DNA of 64,000 bases from Butyricicoccus pullicaecorum. GTDB taxonomy: Bacteria > Bacillota > Clostridia > Oscillospirales > Butyricicoccaceae. The stretch covers positions 1 through 64,000 of the forward strand of contig JAGZIN010000007.1 in assembly GCA_018366195.1 (NCBI GenBank), written 5' to 3'. A program made the translations under genes and the position numbers. The notes beneath the pieces are model-generated. The model was not told where the DNA came from. It did no database searches and saw only the letters and a program-made list of their open reading frames with translations. Shown in pieces: positions 8,485 through 16,778 of this stretch. Each line of letters opens with the position of its first letter. Positions within the stretch are counted from its first letter, which is position 1.

Positions 8485-9234
8485 TCAGTCAATTTCAATC
8501 ACCACCGGACAGTGGTCGCTTCCCATGACATCGGATAAGATACGTGCGTCCTTGACACGCCCCATAAAGCGTTCCGAAACCAGAAAATAGTCGATACGCC
8601 AGCCTGCATTCTTTTCACGGGAACGGAAGCGATAGCTCCACCACGAATACGCGCCCTCCTGATCCGGATAGAAGTATCGGAAGGTATCCACAAATCCTGC
8701 TTGCAGCAACTCGGTCATTTTACCGCGTTCCTCATCGGTAAAACCCGGATTGCGTCGGTTGGTCTTTGGGTTTTTGAGGTCGATTTCCTTGTGTGCTACA
8801 TTGAGGTCTCCGCAGATGATGACCGGCTTTTTGGCATCCAGCATCTTCACATAATCACGGAATGCGTCCTCCCACGTCATGCGATAGTCCAAACGCTTGA
8901 GCTCGTCCTGCGTATTGGGCACATAGACCGTAACCAAATAAAAGTCCTCATATTCTGCCGTGATGACACGCCCTTCATGGTCGTGCTCCTCAATGCCCAA
9001 TCCTCTGGAAACTGACAATGGCTCTTTCTTTGAAAAAACCGCAGTACCAGAATATCCCTTTTTTTCTGCCGAGTACCAATATTCAAAATATCCCTCCATA
9101 GCCGGCGCCTGCTCCGGCTGGAGTTTGGTTTCCTGCAAGCACATCATATCGGGCTGTTCCTGCGCCAAAAACTCAAAAAATCCCTTTCCCACACAGGCAC
9201 GCAAGCCGTTGACGTTCCAAGAAATCAGCTTCAT
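8485..9234 (-). CDS. xth: Exodeoxyribonuclease III (AP endonuclease)
   Basis: Cuts DNA 5' of abasic sites and removes 3' blocking groups in base-excision repair. The 249 residues carry the whole exonuclease-endonuclease-phosphatase signature: ISWNVNGLRA with the active-site Asn, LQETK with the metal-binding Glu, GDLNVAHKEIDL, and the C-terminal SDHCPVVI catalytic Asp-His. Full family length. Its ATG overlaps the stop of the upstream aminotransferase by four bases, so it is translated from the same message. Confidence 0.96.
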   Translation of the reverse strand: MKLISWNVNGLRACVGKGFFEFLAQEQPDMMCLQETKLQPEQAPAMEGYFEYWYSAEKKGYSGTAVFSKKEPLSVSRGLGIEEHDHEGRVITAEYEDFYLVTVYVPNTQDELKRLDYRMTWEDAFRDYVKMLDAKKPVIICGDLNVAHKEIDLKNPKTNRRNPGFTDEERGKMTELLQAGFVDTFRYFYPDQEGAYSWWSYRFRSREKNAGWRIDYFLVSERFMGRVKDARILSDVMGSDHCPVVIEID

Positions 9235-10418
9235 AGATTCCCTCCTTTTTGTGATTGATGCAGCAGATTGCTTTCCGCAATGCGCCGAACCGCCTCCTCC
9301 ATACGCGCTGGCGGAACAACCAGCGCAAAACGCACATAGCCTTCTCCCTGCGCGCCAAAGCTCAGTCCAGGCACACAGATGATGCCGGTCTGTTCCATCA
9401 GCTCCAACACAAAGTCAACCGAAGAAGTGTAACCCTCCGGAATCTTTGCCCACACAAACATACTCCCCTTGGAATCCGGAACCTCCCAGCCGATTTTGCG
9501 CAGTCCGCCGCACAGGGCATCTCGCCGCGCCTGATATGCCTGCTGGTTGTGCTGTATGATATCCTGCGGTCCTGTGAGAGCGGCTACCGCTCCGGCCTGT
9601 GCAGGATAAAACATGCCATAGTCGATTTGTGAACGGAACGCACGGAAGCGCTGCACCATATCTGCATTGCCCACCACAAAGGATACGCGCATTCCAGTCA
9701 AATTATAGGTCTTGGACAGAGAATTGAATTCCACCCCCACATCTGCCGCGCCGGATACGGACAAAAAGGAAATGCCGCGCTGTCCGTCCATCATAATATC
9801 CGAATAGGCATTGTCATGCAAAACCATGATTTCATGCTTTTTGGCAAATGCGACCAGCTTTTCATAAAAAGCCACATCTGCAACCGCGGTTGTGGGATTG
9901 TTTGGATAGGATACAACGATGAGCTTTGCCCGATTGGCAACCGATTCCGGAATATCATCAAAGTCCAAAATCCAATCCTTTTCTGCATAGAGCGGATACA
10001 AACCAATTTCGGCACCTGTCAGCATGGGACCAAAAGTGAAAATGGGGTAGCCCGGGTCTGGGGCAAGCACCAAATCCCCCTCCCCCACAAACGGAAAGGC
10101 AATGTGGGCAATGCCTTCCTGCGAACCGCTGACCGACATAATCTGTTCGGGTGCAAGCGATACCTCATAGCGTTTTTGATACCAATGCTGTACAGCTTCT
10201 ATCAGCTCCGGCGTTTCATGCAGCGAATATCTATAATTCTCCGGTTTTTGCGCGGCTTGCGAAACCGCCTGCATCACATGGATATCCGGCTCGAAATCCG
10301 GTGTCCCGATGGATAAATTGATGACATCTACGCCGCGTGCGGATAGCTGCTTCTTTTTTTCATCTAACTGATGAAAGATATTGGATTCTGTCTGCTGTCC
10401 AAACTTCTGGAATTTCAT
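9231..10418 (-). CDS. Class I/II PLP aminotransferase (DapL/aspartate aminotransferase-like)
   Basis: A fold-type I aminotransferase of 395 residues, complete. Visible landmarks: INLSIGTPDFEPD at residues ~33-46, YPNNPTTA near 175, HDNAYSDI with the PLP-ring Asp, and SLSKTYNLTGMR with the catalytic Lys. The N-terminal FGQQTESNIFHQLDEKK resembles LL-diaminopimelate aminotransferase relatives, but these also include aspartate and methionine transaminases, so no substrate is assigned. It is first in the operon with xth, the CPCC protein and threonine aldolase, and has a strong promoter of its own. Confidence 0.88.
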   Translation of the reverse strand: MKFQKFGQQTESNIFHQLDEKKKQLSARGVDVINLSIGTPDFEPDIHVMQAVSQAAQKPENYRYSLHETPELIEAVQHWYQKRYEVSLAPEQIMSVSGSQEGIAHIAFPFVGEGDLVLAPDPGYPIFTFGPMLTGAEIGLYPLYAEKDWILDFDDIPESVANRAKLIVVSYPNNPTTAVADVAFYEKLVAFAKKHEIMVLHDNAYSDIMMDGQRGISFLSVSGAADVGVEFNSLSKTYNLTGMRVSFVVGNADMVQRFRAFRSQIDYGMFYPAQAGAVAALTGPQDIIQHNQQAYQARRDALCGGLRKIGWEVPDSKGSMFVWAKIPEGYTSSVDFVLELMEQTGIICVPGLSFGAQGEGYVRFALVVPPARMEEAVRRIAESNLLHQSQKGGNL

Positions 10419-10460
10419 CTCATGTCCCCTTACTTTCTATCGACAAAAAATCTCATTAGC

Positions 10461-10489
10461 ATTATAGTACAGATTTGCCGCAGATGCAA
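10461..10489 (-). promoter_or_regulatory. SigA-type promoter of the aminotransferase operon
   Basis: Minus strand: TTGCAT (10484-10489), 17-base spacer, TATAAT (10461-10466). Confidence 0.75.
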
Positions 10490-10511
10490 ACCGTATTTTA
10501 CAGCCCACACC

Positions 10512-11198
10512 CTATGCACGATATTGCTCGAGCGTTTCCAGAAAGCGCTGATGCATACGATTGCTGACCGGCACACGATTTCCAAAGCTGCACCGCACCT
10601 CATTTTCCTCGACCGCCTGCACGTGCTGCAAATTGACCAAAAATCCCTGATGACAGCGCACAAATCCGTATTCCTCCAGCTCTTTTTCGACCACCGCCAA
10701 CCGCCCCGGAATCTCAATCTGACGCTCAATGGTCTGAATCATCAGATGTCTGCCAATCGTTTTGATATAGATAATTTCAGCCGGTGAAAGCCGATAAATC
10801 GCACTTTTTGTGTGCACACACCAGCTTTTTTTCTCCAGCTTGCGGCGTTTCATCAGACGTTCCATCTCCTTCAAAAACAGGCGCTCGGAAATGGGCTTGA
10901 GAAAAAACTGACTGACTTGCAGCGAAAATGCCTGCGTTACATATTTGGGACAGCTTGAAATTAGAATAATATCCATGTTCGGCTGGCATGCACGCAAAAT
11001 CCGCGCAATTTCTGTTCCATTTTTGTCAGGAAGCTCAATCGACAGCAAAATCATATCAAACTGCTTTCCCGCTCGAATCGCCTTGAGGAGTGCCCTGCCA
11101 CTCGAAAAGCATAGCTGTTCTACATCGGGCAGCTGTGACACATAAGTGCAAAGCTCCTCCAGCTGTTCGGTATCCCCCTCACAAATCGCTACAATCAT
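10512..11198 (-). CDS. LytTR-family response regulator (distal copy)
   Basis: A two-component regulator of 228 residues. The receiver domain is residues ~1-115, although the usual phospho-acceptor region reads FDMILLSIELPDKNG: the acceptor position, normally Asp after LLL, appears as Ser here. A LytTR DNA-binding domain follows (about 130-228; EIIYIKTIGRHLMIQT, FVRCHQGFLVNL). The start is ATG 11198 with GGAAGG upstream; the frame's earlier Met codons lie inside the kinase gene and lack a site. It lies 13 bases after the GHKL kinase and is cotranscribed with it. Whether it is phosphorylated is doubtful given the Ser. Confidence 0.88.
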   Translation of the reverse strand: MIVAICEGDTEQLEELCTYVSQLPDVEQLCFSSGRALLKAIRAGKQFDMILLSIELPDKNGTEIARILRACQPNMDIILISSCPKYVTQAFSLQVSQFFLKPISERLFLKEMERLMKRRKLEKKSWCVHTKSAIYRLSPAEIIYIKTIGRHLMIQTIERQIEIPGRLAVVEKELEEYGFVRCHQGFLVNLQHVQAVEENEVRCSFGNRVPVSNRMHQRFLETLEQYRA

Positions 11199-11211
11199 AA
11201 AATCCTTCCCT

Positions 11212-12492
11212 CTATTCTCTGTGACTCTCCAAATCCTGCATGAGCACTCGCAGCGAAAACACCCCATCTTGCAAGGACCAGTTGAGGTATCCCTGATATT
11301 TGTTGGCAATTCGCTGCATACCCGGAATTCCATAGCCATGCTGGGCAGAGTCTGCCTTTTGGGTAATCAGGCGGTTCTTCTTCTCCCGTATGGGGTGATT
11401 GGTTGGATTTTGTACCAAAATAGAAAGCGTCCTGCCCTGCTGCACTATCTTGACCCGAATGAACGGGTCTTGACAGCCTTCACAGCCCTCAATTGCGTTA
11501 TCCAGCGCCGTTGCAAGCAGCATCGCAATATCCATCGCATCAATACCAATCTGATTGGTCAGCGGCGGAATGGAAACATCGAACGAAATCTGCGGGGCAT
11601 CGGTATGCTTTGCTGTAACGACCGCATCTAAAAGGGGATTTCCAGTATCAAAAAACTCAGTTGGCTGGATACTTCCCAAAAATTGGGAAAAATAATCGTC
11701 CAGCTTTTCATATTCCTGCTGCTGCAAATAGCTCTGCGCACCAATGACAAAATTCTTCAAATCATGCCGCATTTTTCGGATATCGCGGTCATGATTATAG
11801 AATGCCGCATAATGCGCGACCTGATTGGCAGTGTGCTTTTCCAAAAATTCCAATCTGGGGCGCTCCTCCTGCACCCGAAGCTGCTCCCGAAACAGCCCAA
11901 TGCACAGCCCGACACAGAACAGCACAAAAATCAGCGTGATGAACGTGCTTGGCATATAAATGGAATCTGTCAGCATCACAATCAGCTCGATTGCCAGCAT
12001 ACAAAGACAAAATACAATCAGAAAAATACTTGCATAGGTTTTCTGGGGATAGGCGCGATACATGGCAATCAGCTTGCAGACAATCAGGGTCATGACCAGC
12101 TGCACGGCACTGCACCCCAAAACAATCCATGTCCAAATGCTGTCCTCCGGCTTGCTGATGACAATTGGGCAGCAGTCCATACACCCGCTCAGAAAAAAAA
12201 CGATTGCCTGCGTACATGTCATGATAACAAACGTAAACATCGCTGTCAGAATCCGGTTGACTAGATTGGTTCGGTAGCAAACGGTTGCCATGAGCAGCGC
12301 CGCAATGCGGAGCAATGAGTTATATGGAACCGGATATTCAATGATGCCTTTTGAAAACATAAAGGCGAGAAACAGAACCGAGCAAACCATATATCGCTTC
12401 CGATTACAGGCAGATACGTCAAATGCCGTCTGCATCAGAAAATGCACGGTGATAAGTTCTACCAGCCCCTTTATGATATATGCAAATCCCAT
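11212..12492 (-). CDS. GHKL-family membrane sensor histidine kinase (AgrC-like)
   Basis: A 426-residue membrane kinase. About six hydrophobic segments occupy residues 1-205, then a short coiled region, a dimerisation box with RHDLKNF (His ~250) and the GHKL ATPase domain with TALDNAIEGC (N box) and GYGIPGMQRIANKYQG. This is the architecture of peptide-sensing AgrC/NatK-type kinases paired with LytTR regulators. The ATG has GAGG upstream and a near-perfect promoter. No autoinducing-peptide precursor or processing protease was found beside it, so the signal is unknown. Confidence 0.92.
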   Translation of the reverse strand: MGFAYIIKGLVELITVHFLMQTAFDVSACNRKRYMVCSVLFLAFMFSKGIIEYPVPYNSLLRIAALLMATVCYRTNLVNRILTAMFTFVIMTCTQAIVFFLSGCMDCCPIVISKPEDSIWTWIVLGCSAVQLVMTLIVCKLIAMYRAYPQKTYASIFLIVFCLCMLAIELIVMLTDSIYMPSTFITLIFVLFCVGLCIGLFREQLRVQEERPRLEFLEKHTANQVAHYAAFYNHDRDIRKMRHDLKNFVIGAQSYLQQQEYEKLDDYFSQFLGSIQPTEFFDTGNPLLDAVVTAKHTDAPQISFDVSIPPLTNQIGIDAMDIAMLLATALDNAIEGCEGCQDPFIRVKIVQQGRTLSILVQNPTNHPIREKKNRLITQKADSAQHGYGIPGMQRIANKYQGYLNWSLQDGVFSLRVLMQDLESHRE

Positions 12493-12521
12493 AACGTATC
12501 CTCTTTCAGAATATTATATAT

Positions 12522-12550
12522 ATTATAGCGTTCCACAACTGTTTCGTCAA
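12522..12550 (-). promoter_or_regulatory. SigA-type promoter of the kinase-LytTR pair
   Basis: Minus strand: TTGACG (12545-12550), 17-base spacer, TATAAT (12522-12527). It shows that kinase and second regulator form a transcription unit separate from the upstream regulator. Confidence 0.8.
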
Positions 12551-12630
12551 ATAGATCCGTGTTATTTCCCCATCTCTTCTGCTGTTTTTCCTCGGTTTTA
12601 TGCGTTCCCTTTTGCCAAAGCGATCCGCTC

Positions 12631-12669
12631 ACAAAAAAACAGGGTTCCCCCGTTTGGAGTTCCCTGTTT
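12631..12669 (-). terminator. Terminator after the proximal LytTR gene
   Basis: Stem AAACAGGG (12637-12644) with CCCTGTTT (12662-12669), a 17-base loop, then seven T on the minus strand. Confidence 0.7.
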
Positions 12670-12687
12670 CCGATTGTTTCAACTAAT

Positions 12688-13383
12688 TTACTGCATGTAT
12701 TCCAAAAATTGATCCATAAAATCTTTCCTGCATCTGGCGCTGAGCGGGCACGAAATATTGTCTGTACACAGCACCTCATCTGCTTCAATTGCACACACGT
12801 GTCTTGGATTTACAAAATATCCTTGATGGCTCTGCAAAAAACCGCGCTGATACCAAATGCGCTTCCACGCCTTGACATTGACCCGCACGCCATACGACCG
12901 CTCTCTTGTCCAAACGCTCATAATCCCATGATAGAATTCGATATAGATGATATCCTGCTGCCGCAGGGTGACCGTGCGCTGATTCTCCAAAACCAGAGTG
13001 ACCCATGCCTCGGTATAGTCCTTCATCATTTTTTTCATCGCAGAAAGAAAGACTTCTTTTCCAATGGGCTTCAAAAAATATTGTGCACTTTGCAGCGCAA
13101 ACGCATGCGTGACATATTGCGGATAGCTTGTCGAAAATGCAATGCAGGCATAGGGCTGCTTGCTGCGGATTTGCTCAGCAAGCGCAATCCCGCTCACCCC
13201 CGGCAAATCAATATCCAGCAAATAAATATCAAACTGCGCGCCTGCTTTCAAAACCTTGGAAAGAGCGTCCCCAGTCGTATACACCTCCACTGCTTCTATC
13301 GGAAACTCCTGTGCAAGGGAACGGATATACGCTTGTGCCATCTTGGCTTGTCCTGCGTCATCTTCACAAATTGCAATTTTCAA
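12688..13383 (-). CDS. LytTR-family response regulator (proximal copy)
   Basis: A 231-residue regulator: receiver with KIAICEDDAGQ at the N-terminus and FDIYLLDIDLPGVSG holding the phospho-acceptor Asp (~55), then a LytTR domain (about 130-231; DIIYIEFYHGIMSVWT, FLQSHQGYFVNPRHV). Unlike the copy at 10.5 kb, the acceptor Asp is present. I prefer TTG 13383, which follows GAGAGGGA at a good distance; the frame also allows GTG 13407. It lies 44 bases after the lipoprotein gene without a terminator between, so regulator and solute-binding protein share a message. Confidence 0.87.
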   Translation of the reverse strand: MKIAICEDDAGQAKMAQAYIRSLAQEFPIEAVEVYTTGDALSKVLKAGAQFDIYLLDIDLPGVSGIALAEQIRSKQPYACIAFSTSYPQYVTHAFALQSAQYFLKPIGKEVFLSAMKKMMKDYTEAWVTLVLENQRTVTLRQQDIIYIEFYHGIMSVWTRERSYGVRVNVKAWKRIWYQRGFLQSHQGYFVNPRHVCAIEADEVLCTDNISCPLSARCRKDFMDQFLEYMQ

Positions 13384-13427
13384 CGCCAATCCCTCTCTTA
13401 TCTCCACAAGTACGGTTTGATTTTCTG

Positions 13428-14591
13428 TTATTTGACAGCCCCAGAAGCCGTGTGCGCTGCATGTGCCATCTCCTCACGCCAACGCTGGTTCAGCTTTGGA
13501 ACCAATTCCCCAAGTGCCTGTGTGCGAAATCCGGCAGCATCAAATTGCAGAATCTCCTCCATGCCCTCTGCATCTGCCTCCTTGAGCGGAACGGCTGCCA
13601 TTTGCTGTACCAATGTGGTCTGTGCCTCCTTGGATAGTAAATAATTGATGAATGCCGTCCCACCTTCCTTATTGCCGCTGAAGGACGGTACGGCAGCACT
13701 CCGTACTGAACCAATCAGGGCAGGCTCGATGTTTGCCAGCTTGATATTTTCCGTCAGAACCCCCGCATGGCGTGCAGCAATCACCTCACCGGCAAAGCTC
13801 GGGCACATATCAATTTTTCCCTGTGCCAGCAAATCGAGGACTGCCTGCCCGTCTGCCGGATAGGTCACTGTTTCCTTCTCATCACGATACAAGAAGCGAT
13901 GCAGATTGGTCAGCATTGCAAAGCCGGTATCCCATTTTTCCTCCCACTTGGGGTCATCACTCATCAGTGCTTCCTCGTCAGGGATTTGATTATAGATACA
14001 GGTACGTACAAATGAATTACCCGCTCCCGAGGTGCCGGGCGCGTTATATGCAAACCGTCCCGGGTGTGCTGTAATCCACGTGCTCAGTGCTTCCATGGTT
14101 GTCGGCAGCTCTGACTCCGGCACTGCCTCGGCATTGTATGCAAGCATCACAGCCGTCCCGCAATAGGGCTGCGCCTGTCCAATCGCCGCAACCGGCTGCA
14201 CTGTCACGCCCTCCGCATTGGGCATGGCGTCCAAATCCAGCTGCATCAGGCTTTCTTCATCGGTACGGGAAATCATGCACTTGAGCGCATCATCTCCCAG
14301 CTCTACAACATCAAATTCTGTTTCTGTCTGTTTTGATTCATACGCATAAACAAGCATATCCGTGAGACTTTCTTCTGCATCTTCCGGTACAAAATGCAGC
14401 GTGGCTGTATACTTTCCATCTGCCTGCTCGTTAAAATCCGCAACCAGCTTTTCAAATGTTTCCTGCACCTTTGCCGTACCGCCTGCCCAGACATGGACAG
14501 GCTTTGCCTCTGGTGTCTCAGTCTGACCACAGCCTGCGAGTATCCCAAGCATCACAGCCGCGAGGGCTGCCCATATTCGATTTCGTTTCAT
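13428..14591 (-). CDS. Orphan extracellular solute-binding lipoprotein (family 1-like)
   Basis: A 387-residue secreted lipoprotein: signal peptide with lipobox LAGC (Cys21), then a two-lobed periplasmic-binding fold with WAGGTAKVQETFEKLV, FDVVELGDDAL, and the C-terminal KEGGTAFINYLLSKEAQ pattern typical of iron or polyamine/carbohydrate type binding proteins. No ABC permease or ATPase lies next to it; the nearest ABC genes at 14.7 kb belong to a BMP-type importer and are cut off by a terminator. It is instead cotranscribed with a LytTR regulator, so a role as a ligand sensor feeding the two-component genes is possible. Ligand unknown. Confidence 0.85.
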   Translation of the reverse strand: MKRNRIWAALAAVMLGILAGCGQTETPEAKPVHVWAGGTAKVQETFEKLVADFNEQADGKYTATLHFVPEDAEESLTDMLVYAYESKQTETEFDVVELGDDALKCMISRTDEESLMQLDLDAMPNAEGVTVQPVAAIGQAQPYCGTAVMLAYNAEAVPESELPTTMEALSTWITAHPGRFAYNAPGTSGAGNSFVRTCIYNQIPDEEALMSDDPKWEEKWDTGFAMLTNLHRFLYRDEKETVTYPADGQAVLDLLAQGKIDMCPSFAGEVIAARHAGVLTENIKLANIEPALIGSVRSAAVPSFSGNKEGGTAFINYLLSKEAQTTLVQQMAAVPLKEADAEGMEEILQFDAAGFRTQALGELVPKLNQRWREEMAHAAHTASGAVK

Positions 14592-14706
14592 AAACCTTCC
14601 TCGCTTTTTCTCATACTGTTTATCTTATAAAAGTGTATCAAACTTCAGCCCCATCTGTCCACTGTTTTGCCCCGTCATTTTGTATACATTTTTTCTGATA
14701 TGTAAC

Positions 14707-14733
14707 AAAAAATCGTGCTTGCGCACGATTTTT
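14707..14733 (-). terminator. Terminator after the nucleoside ABC importer operon
   Basis: AAAAATCGTGC-TTGC-GCACGATTTTT, an 11-bp stem ending in a T run on both strands; it closes the ABC operon on the minus strand. Confidence 0.85.
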
Positions 14734-14741
14734 CGACGGTC

Positions 14742-15698
14742 TCAGCGTTCCTCTCGGAAATAGTTGACGCCCAAAGAGCCCGGAATATTCAAATCTCGTT
14801 TTTTACGCATGGAGCTGATAACCAGAATGATAGCCGTCATCAAAAATGGCAGCATATCATAAAAAGCGGTCGGCAGCTGAATGACCGATGGCGGCATATA
14901 GTATTTGAGCACACGCAGCGCACCAAAGACAAACGAGCCTGCAATGGCAATCCACGGATTCCACTTTGCAAAGATGACCAGCGCCACTGCAATCCAGCCC
15001 AAGCCGCCAACATTGTTGGAAATCCATACACCGCTGTTGATAATCATAGCACAATATGCACCGCCAATGCCGCAAATGCCGCCGCCCGTCAAAATCATGA
15101 TATATTTCCAACGCATGACATTGATGCCCGCTGCATCTGCTGCCGCCGGATTGTGTCCGATTGCCTGTACGTTCAACCCAAGCTTTGTCTTTTTGAGAAA
15201 CAGCCCTGCAAGAATTGCAAGCACAATGCCAAGATAAACAAACGGGCTGTACGAAAACAGTAAATCTCCAATGACTGGAATATCACTCAGTCCGGAAATG
15301 TTAATTTCACGCATTTGTGCTGTGATGCCCTCCGGCAGCTTTAGGGTTCCGTTCTCCGTATGACCCAGCATATAAATGCCAATAAAGTTCGCAAGTCCAA
15401 TGCCGAAAATGGTCAGCGTCAGACCAGATACATTCTGGTCTGCCAAAAATGTAACGGTGAGCACTGCATAGATGAGCGCCGCCACAAGACCTGCTGCAAA
15501 CGCGGCAAGCAGCGCCAGCACAAAGGAGTCTGTCTGCATTCCGACCATAAAACCGGCACAGGCACCAATGGACATCAGTCCCTCTACGCCAAGATTCAGA
15601 TGACCGACCTTTTCAGACAGGATTTCTCCGACCGTACCAAAAAGGAGCGGAATACTGGCTGCAACCGCAGCAACCAGAAACTTAATAAACATTTCCAT
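14742..15698 (-). CDS. BMP/nucleoside-type ABC transporter permease, second subunit (NupQ-like)
   Basis: A 318-residue membrane protein of the BPD_transp_2 permease family with about 8-9 hydrophobic segments. GTVGEILSEKVGHLNLGVEGLM near the N-terminus, followed by GLTLTIFGIGLANFIG, is the pattern of the NupQ/YufQ permeases that import nucleosides with NupO, NupP and a BMP lipoprotein. It is the last gene of the operon and directly follows its partner permease (stop and start adjacent). The transported molecule could be purine nucleosides or another compound of this family such as an autoinducer-2-like or simple sugar ligand; nucleoside is favoured. Confidence 0.9.
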   Translation of the reverse strand: MEMFIKFLVAAVAASIPLLFGTVGEILSEKVGHLNLGVEGLMSIGACAGFMVGMQTDSFVLALLAAFAAGLVAALIYAVLTVTFLADQNVSGLTLTIFGIGLANFIGIYMLGHTENGTLKLPEGITAQMREINISGLSDIPVIGDLLFSYSPFVYLGIVLAILAGLFLKKTKLGLNVQAIGHNPAAADAAGINVMRWKYIMILTGGGICGIGGAYCAMIINSGVWISNNVGGLGWIAVALVIFAKWNPWIAIAGSFVFGALRVLKYYMPPSVIQLPTAFYDMLPFLMTAIILVISSMRKKRDLNIPGSLGVNYFREER

Positions 15699-16778
15699 TT
15701 ATTTTTTTCCTCCCTCTGACACCGCAGTCTGCTTTTGATCGCGCACAAATTTATATCGTACAAAAAATTCACAGCCCAGCACAAAGAACAGAATAATCCC
15801 CTGCAATACGTCTGCACAGTCTGCGGACAGTCCAAACTCCGACTGAATGACAGAGGAACCTTTTTCCAATACCGCAAACAAAAATGCAATGACCATGCTG
15901 TTGACCGGATTGAGCTGCGCAAGCCACGCAACAATGATTGCCGTAAAGCCAACCCCGCCTGCAACCCCGACTGTCAGAGTGCGGTCAGAGCCTGTAACCT
16001 GTACCATGCCGGCAATTCCGGCAACCGCACCGGACAGGAACATGGTGCGCAGAATGATGTGCTGTACATTCATGCCTGCATAGGTTGCTGTTGCGCGGCT
16101 TTCCCCGACAACAGAGATTTCATAGCCCTGCTTGGTATAGCGCAGATAAACAAACAGGAGCACAACGAGTACCAGTGCAATCACCCAGCCGACCTGCACG
16201 CCGAACAGCTTGGGCAGCACGGCACTTTTTTCAAAGCTCGCAATTTTTGGAAAGCCGTTTGCCGCCGGATCACGCCACGGACCTTCTTGCAGCCAGCTGA
16301 CCAGATGGAGCGCGATATAGTTGAGCATCAGCGTAAACAGCGTTTCATTGGTGCCAAAGCGTACCTTAAAATAGGACGGAATGAGCGCCCACAGACCGCC
16401 GCCTGCAACACCCGCAAGAAACATCACCGGAAATAAGAGAAATCCGGGCCAGTCGGCATGAAACAGGGCAAAATACGAGGCAAAAATACCGCCCATAATC
16501 AGCTGTCCCTCACCGCCGATGTTCCAAAACTTCATCTTGAACGCCAGCGTCACGCCGAGCGCCGAGATAAGCAGCGGAATCATGATTTTAATGGTTGCCT
16601 GTATGGCCATCTTGGAGCGGAATGCACCCGAAAGGATTGCTCCATATACAGCAAACGGATTGTTGCCCAGCACCAGCAGGAACAATCCTCCCGCGCAAAG
16701 CGCCAGAAAGAAGGCGCCCAGACGCAGAATCCACTGCTGCTGTCTGCTCTTTTCCTTGGTTTTGACAATGCGCATCAT
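15699..16778 (-). CDS. BMP/nucleoside-type ABC transporter permease, first subunit (NupP-like)
   Basis: A 359-residue permease with a short basic cytoplasmic N-terminus and about ten hydrophobic stretches. Motifs of this subfamily: LGNNPFAVYGAILSGAF, FWNIGGEGQLIMGGIFA (the EGQ coupling region) and GVGFTAIIVAWLAQLNP. It is the partner of the permease that follows and of the ATPase before it; its ATG overlaps the ATPase stop by four bases. It forms half of the transmembrane channel of the importer. Confidence 0.9.
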   Translation of the reverse strand: MMRIVKTKEKSRQQQWILRLGAFFLALCAGGLFLLVLGNNPFAVYGAILSGAFRSKMAIQATIKIMIPLLISALGVTLAFKMKFWNIGGEGQLIMGGIFASYFALFHADWPGFLLFPVMFLAGVAGGGLWALIPSYFKVRFGTNETLFTLMLNYIALHLVSWLQEGPWRDPAANGFPKIASFEKSAVLPKLFGVQVGWVIALVLVVLLFVYLRYTKQGYEISVVGESRATATYAGMNVQHIILRTMFLSGAVAGIAGMVQVTGSDRTLTVGVAGGVGFTAIIVAWLAQLNPVNSMVIAFLFAVLEKGSSVIQSEFGLSADCADVLQGIILFFVLGCEFFVRYKFVRDQKQTAVSEGGKK

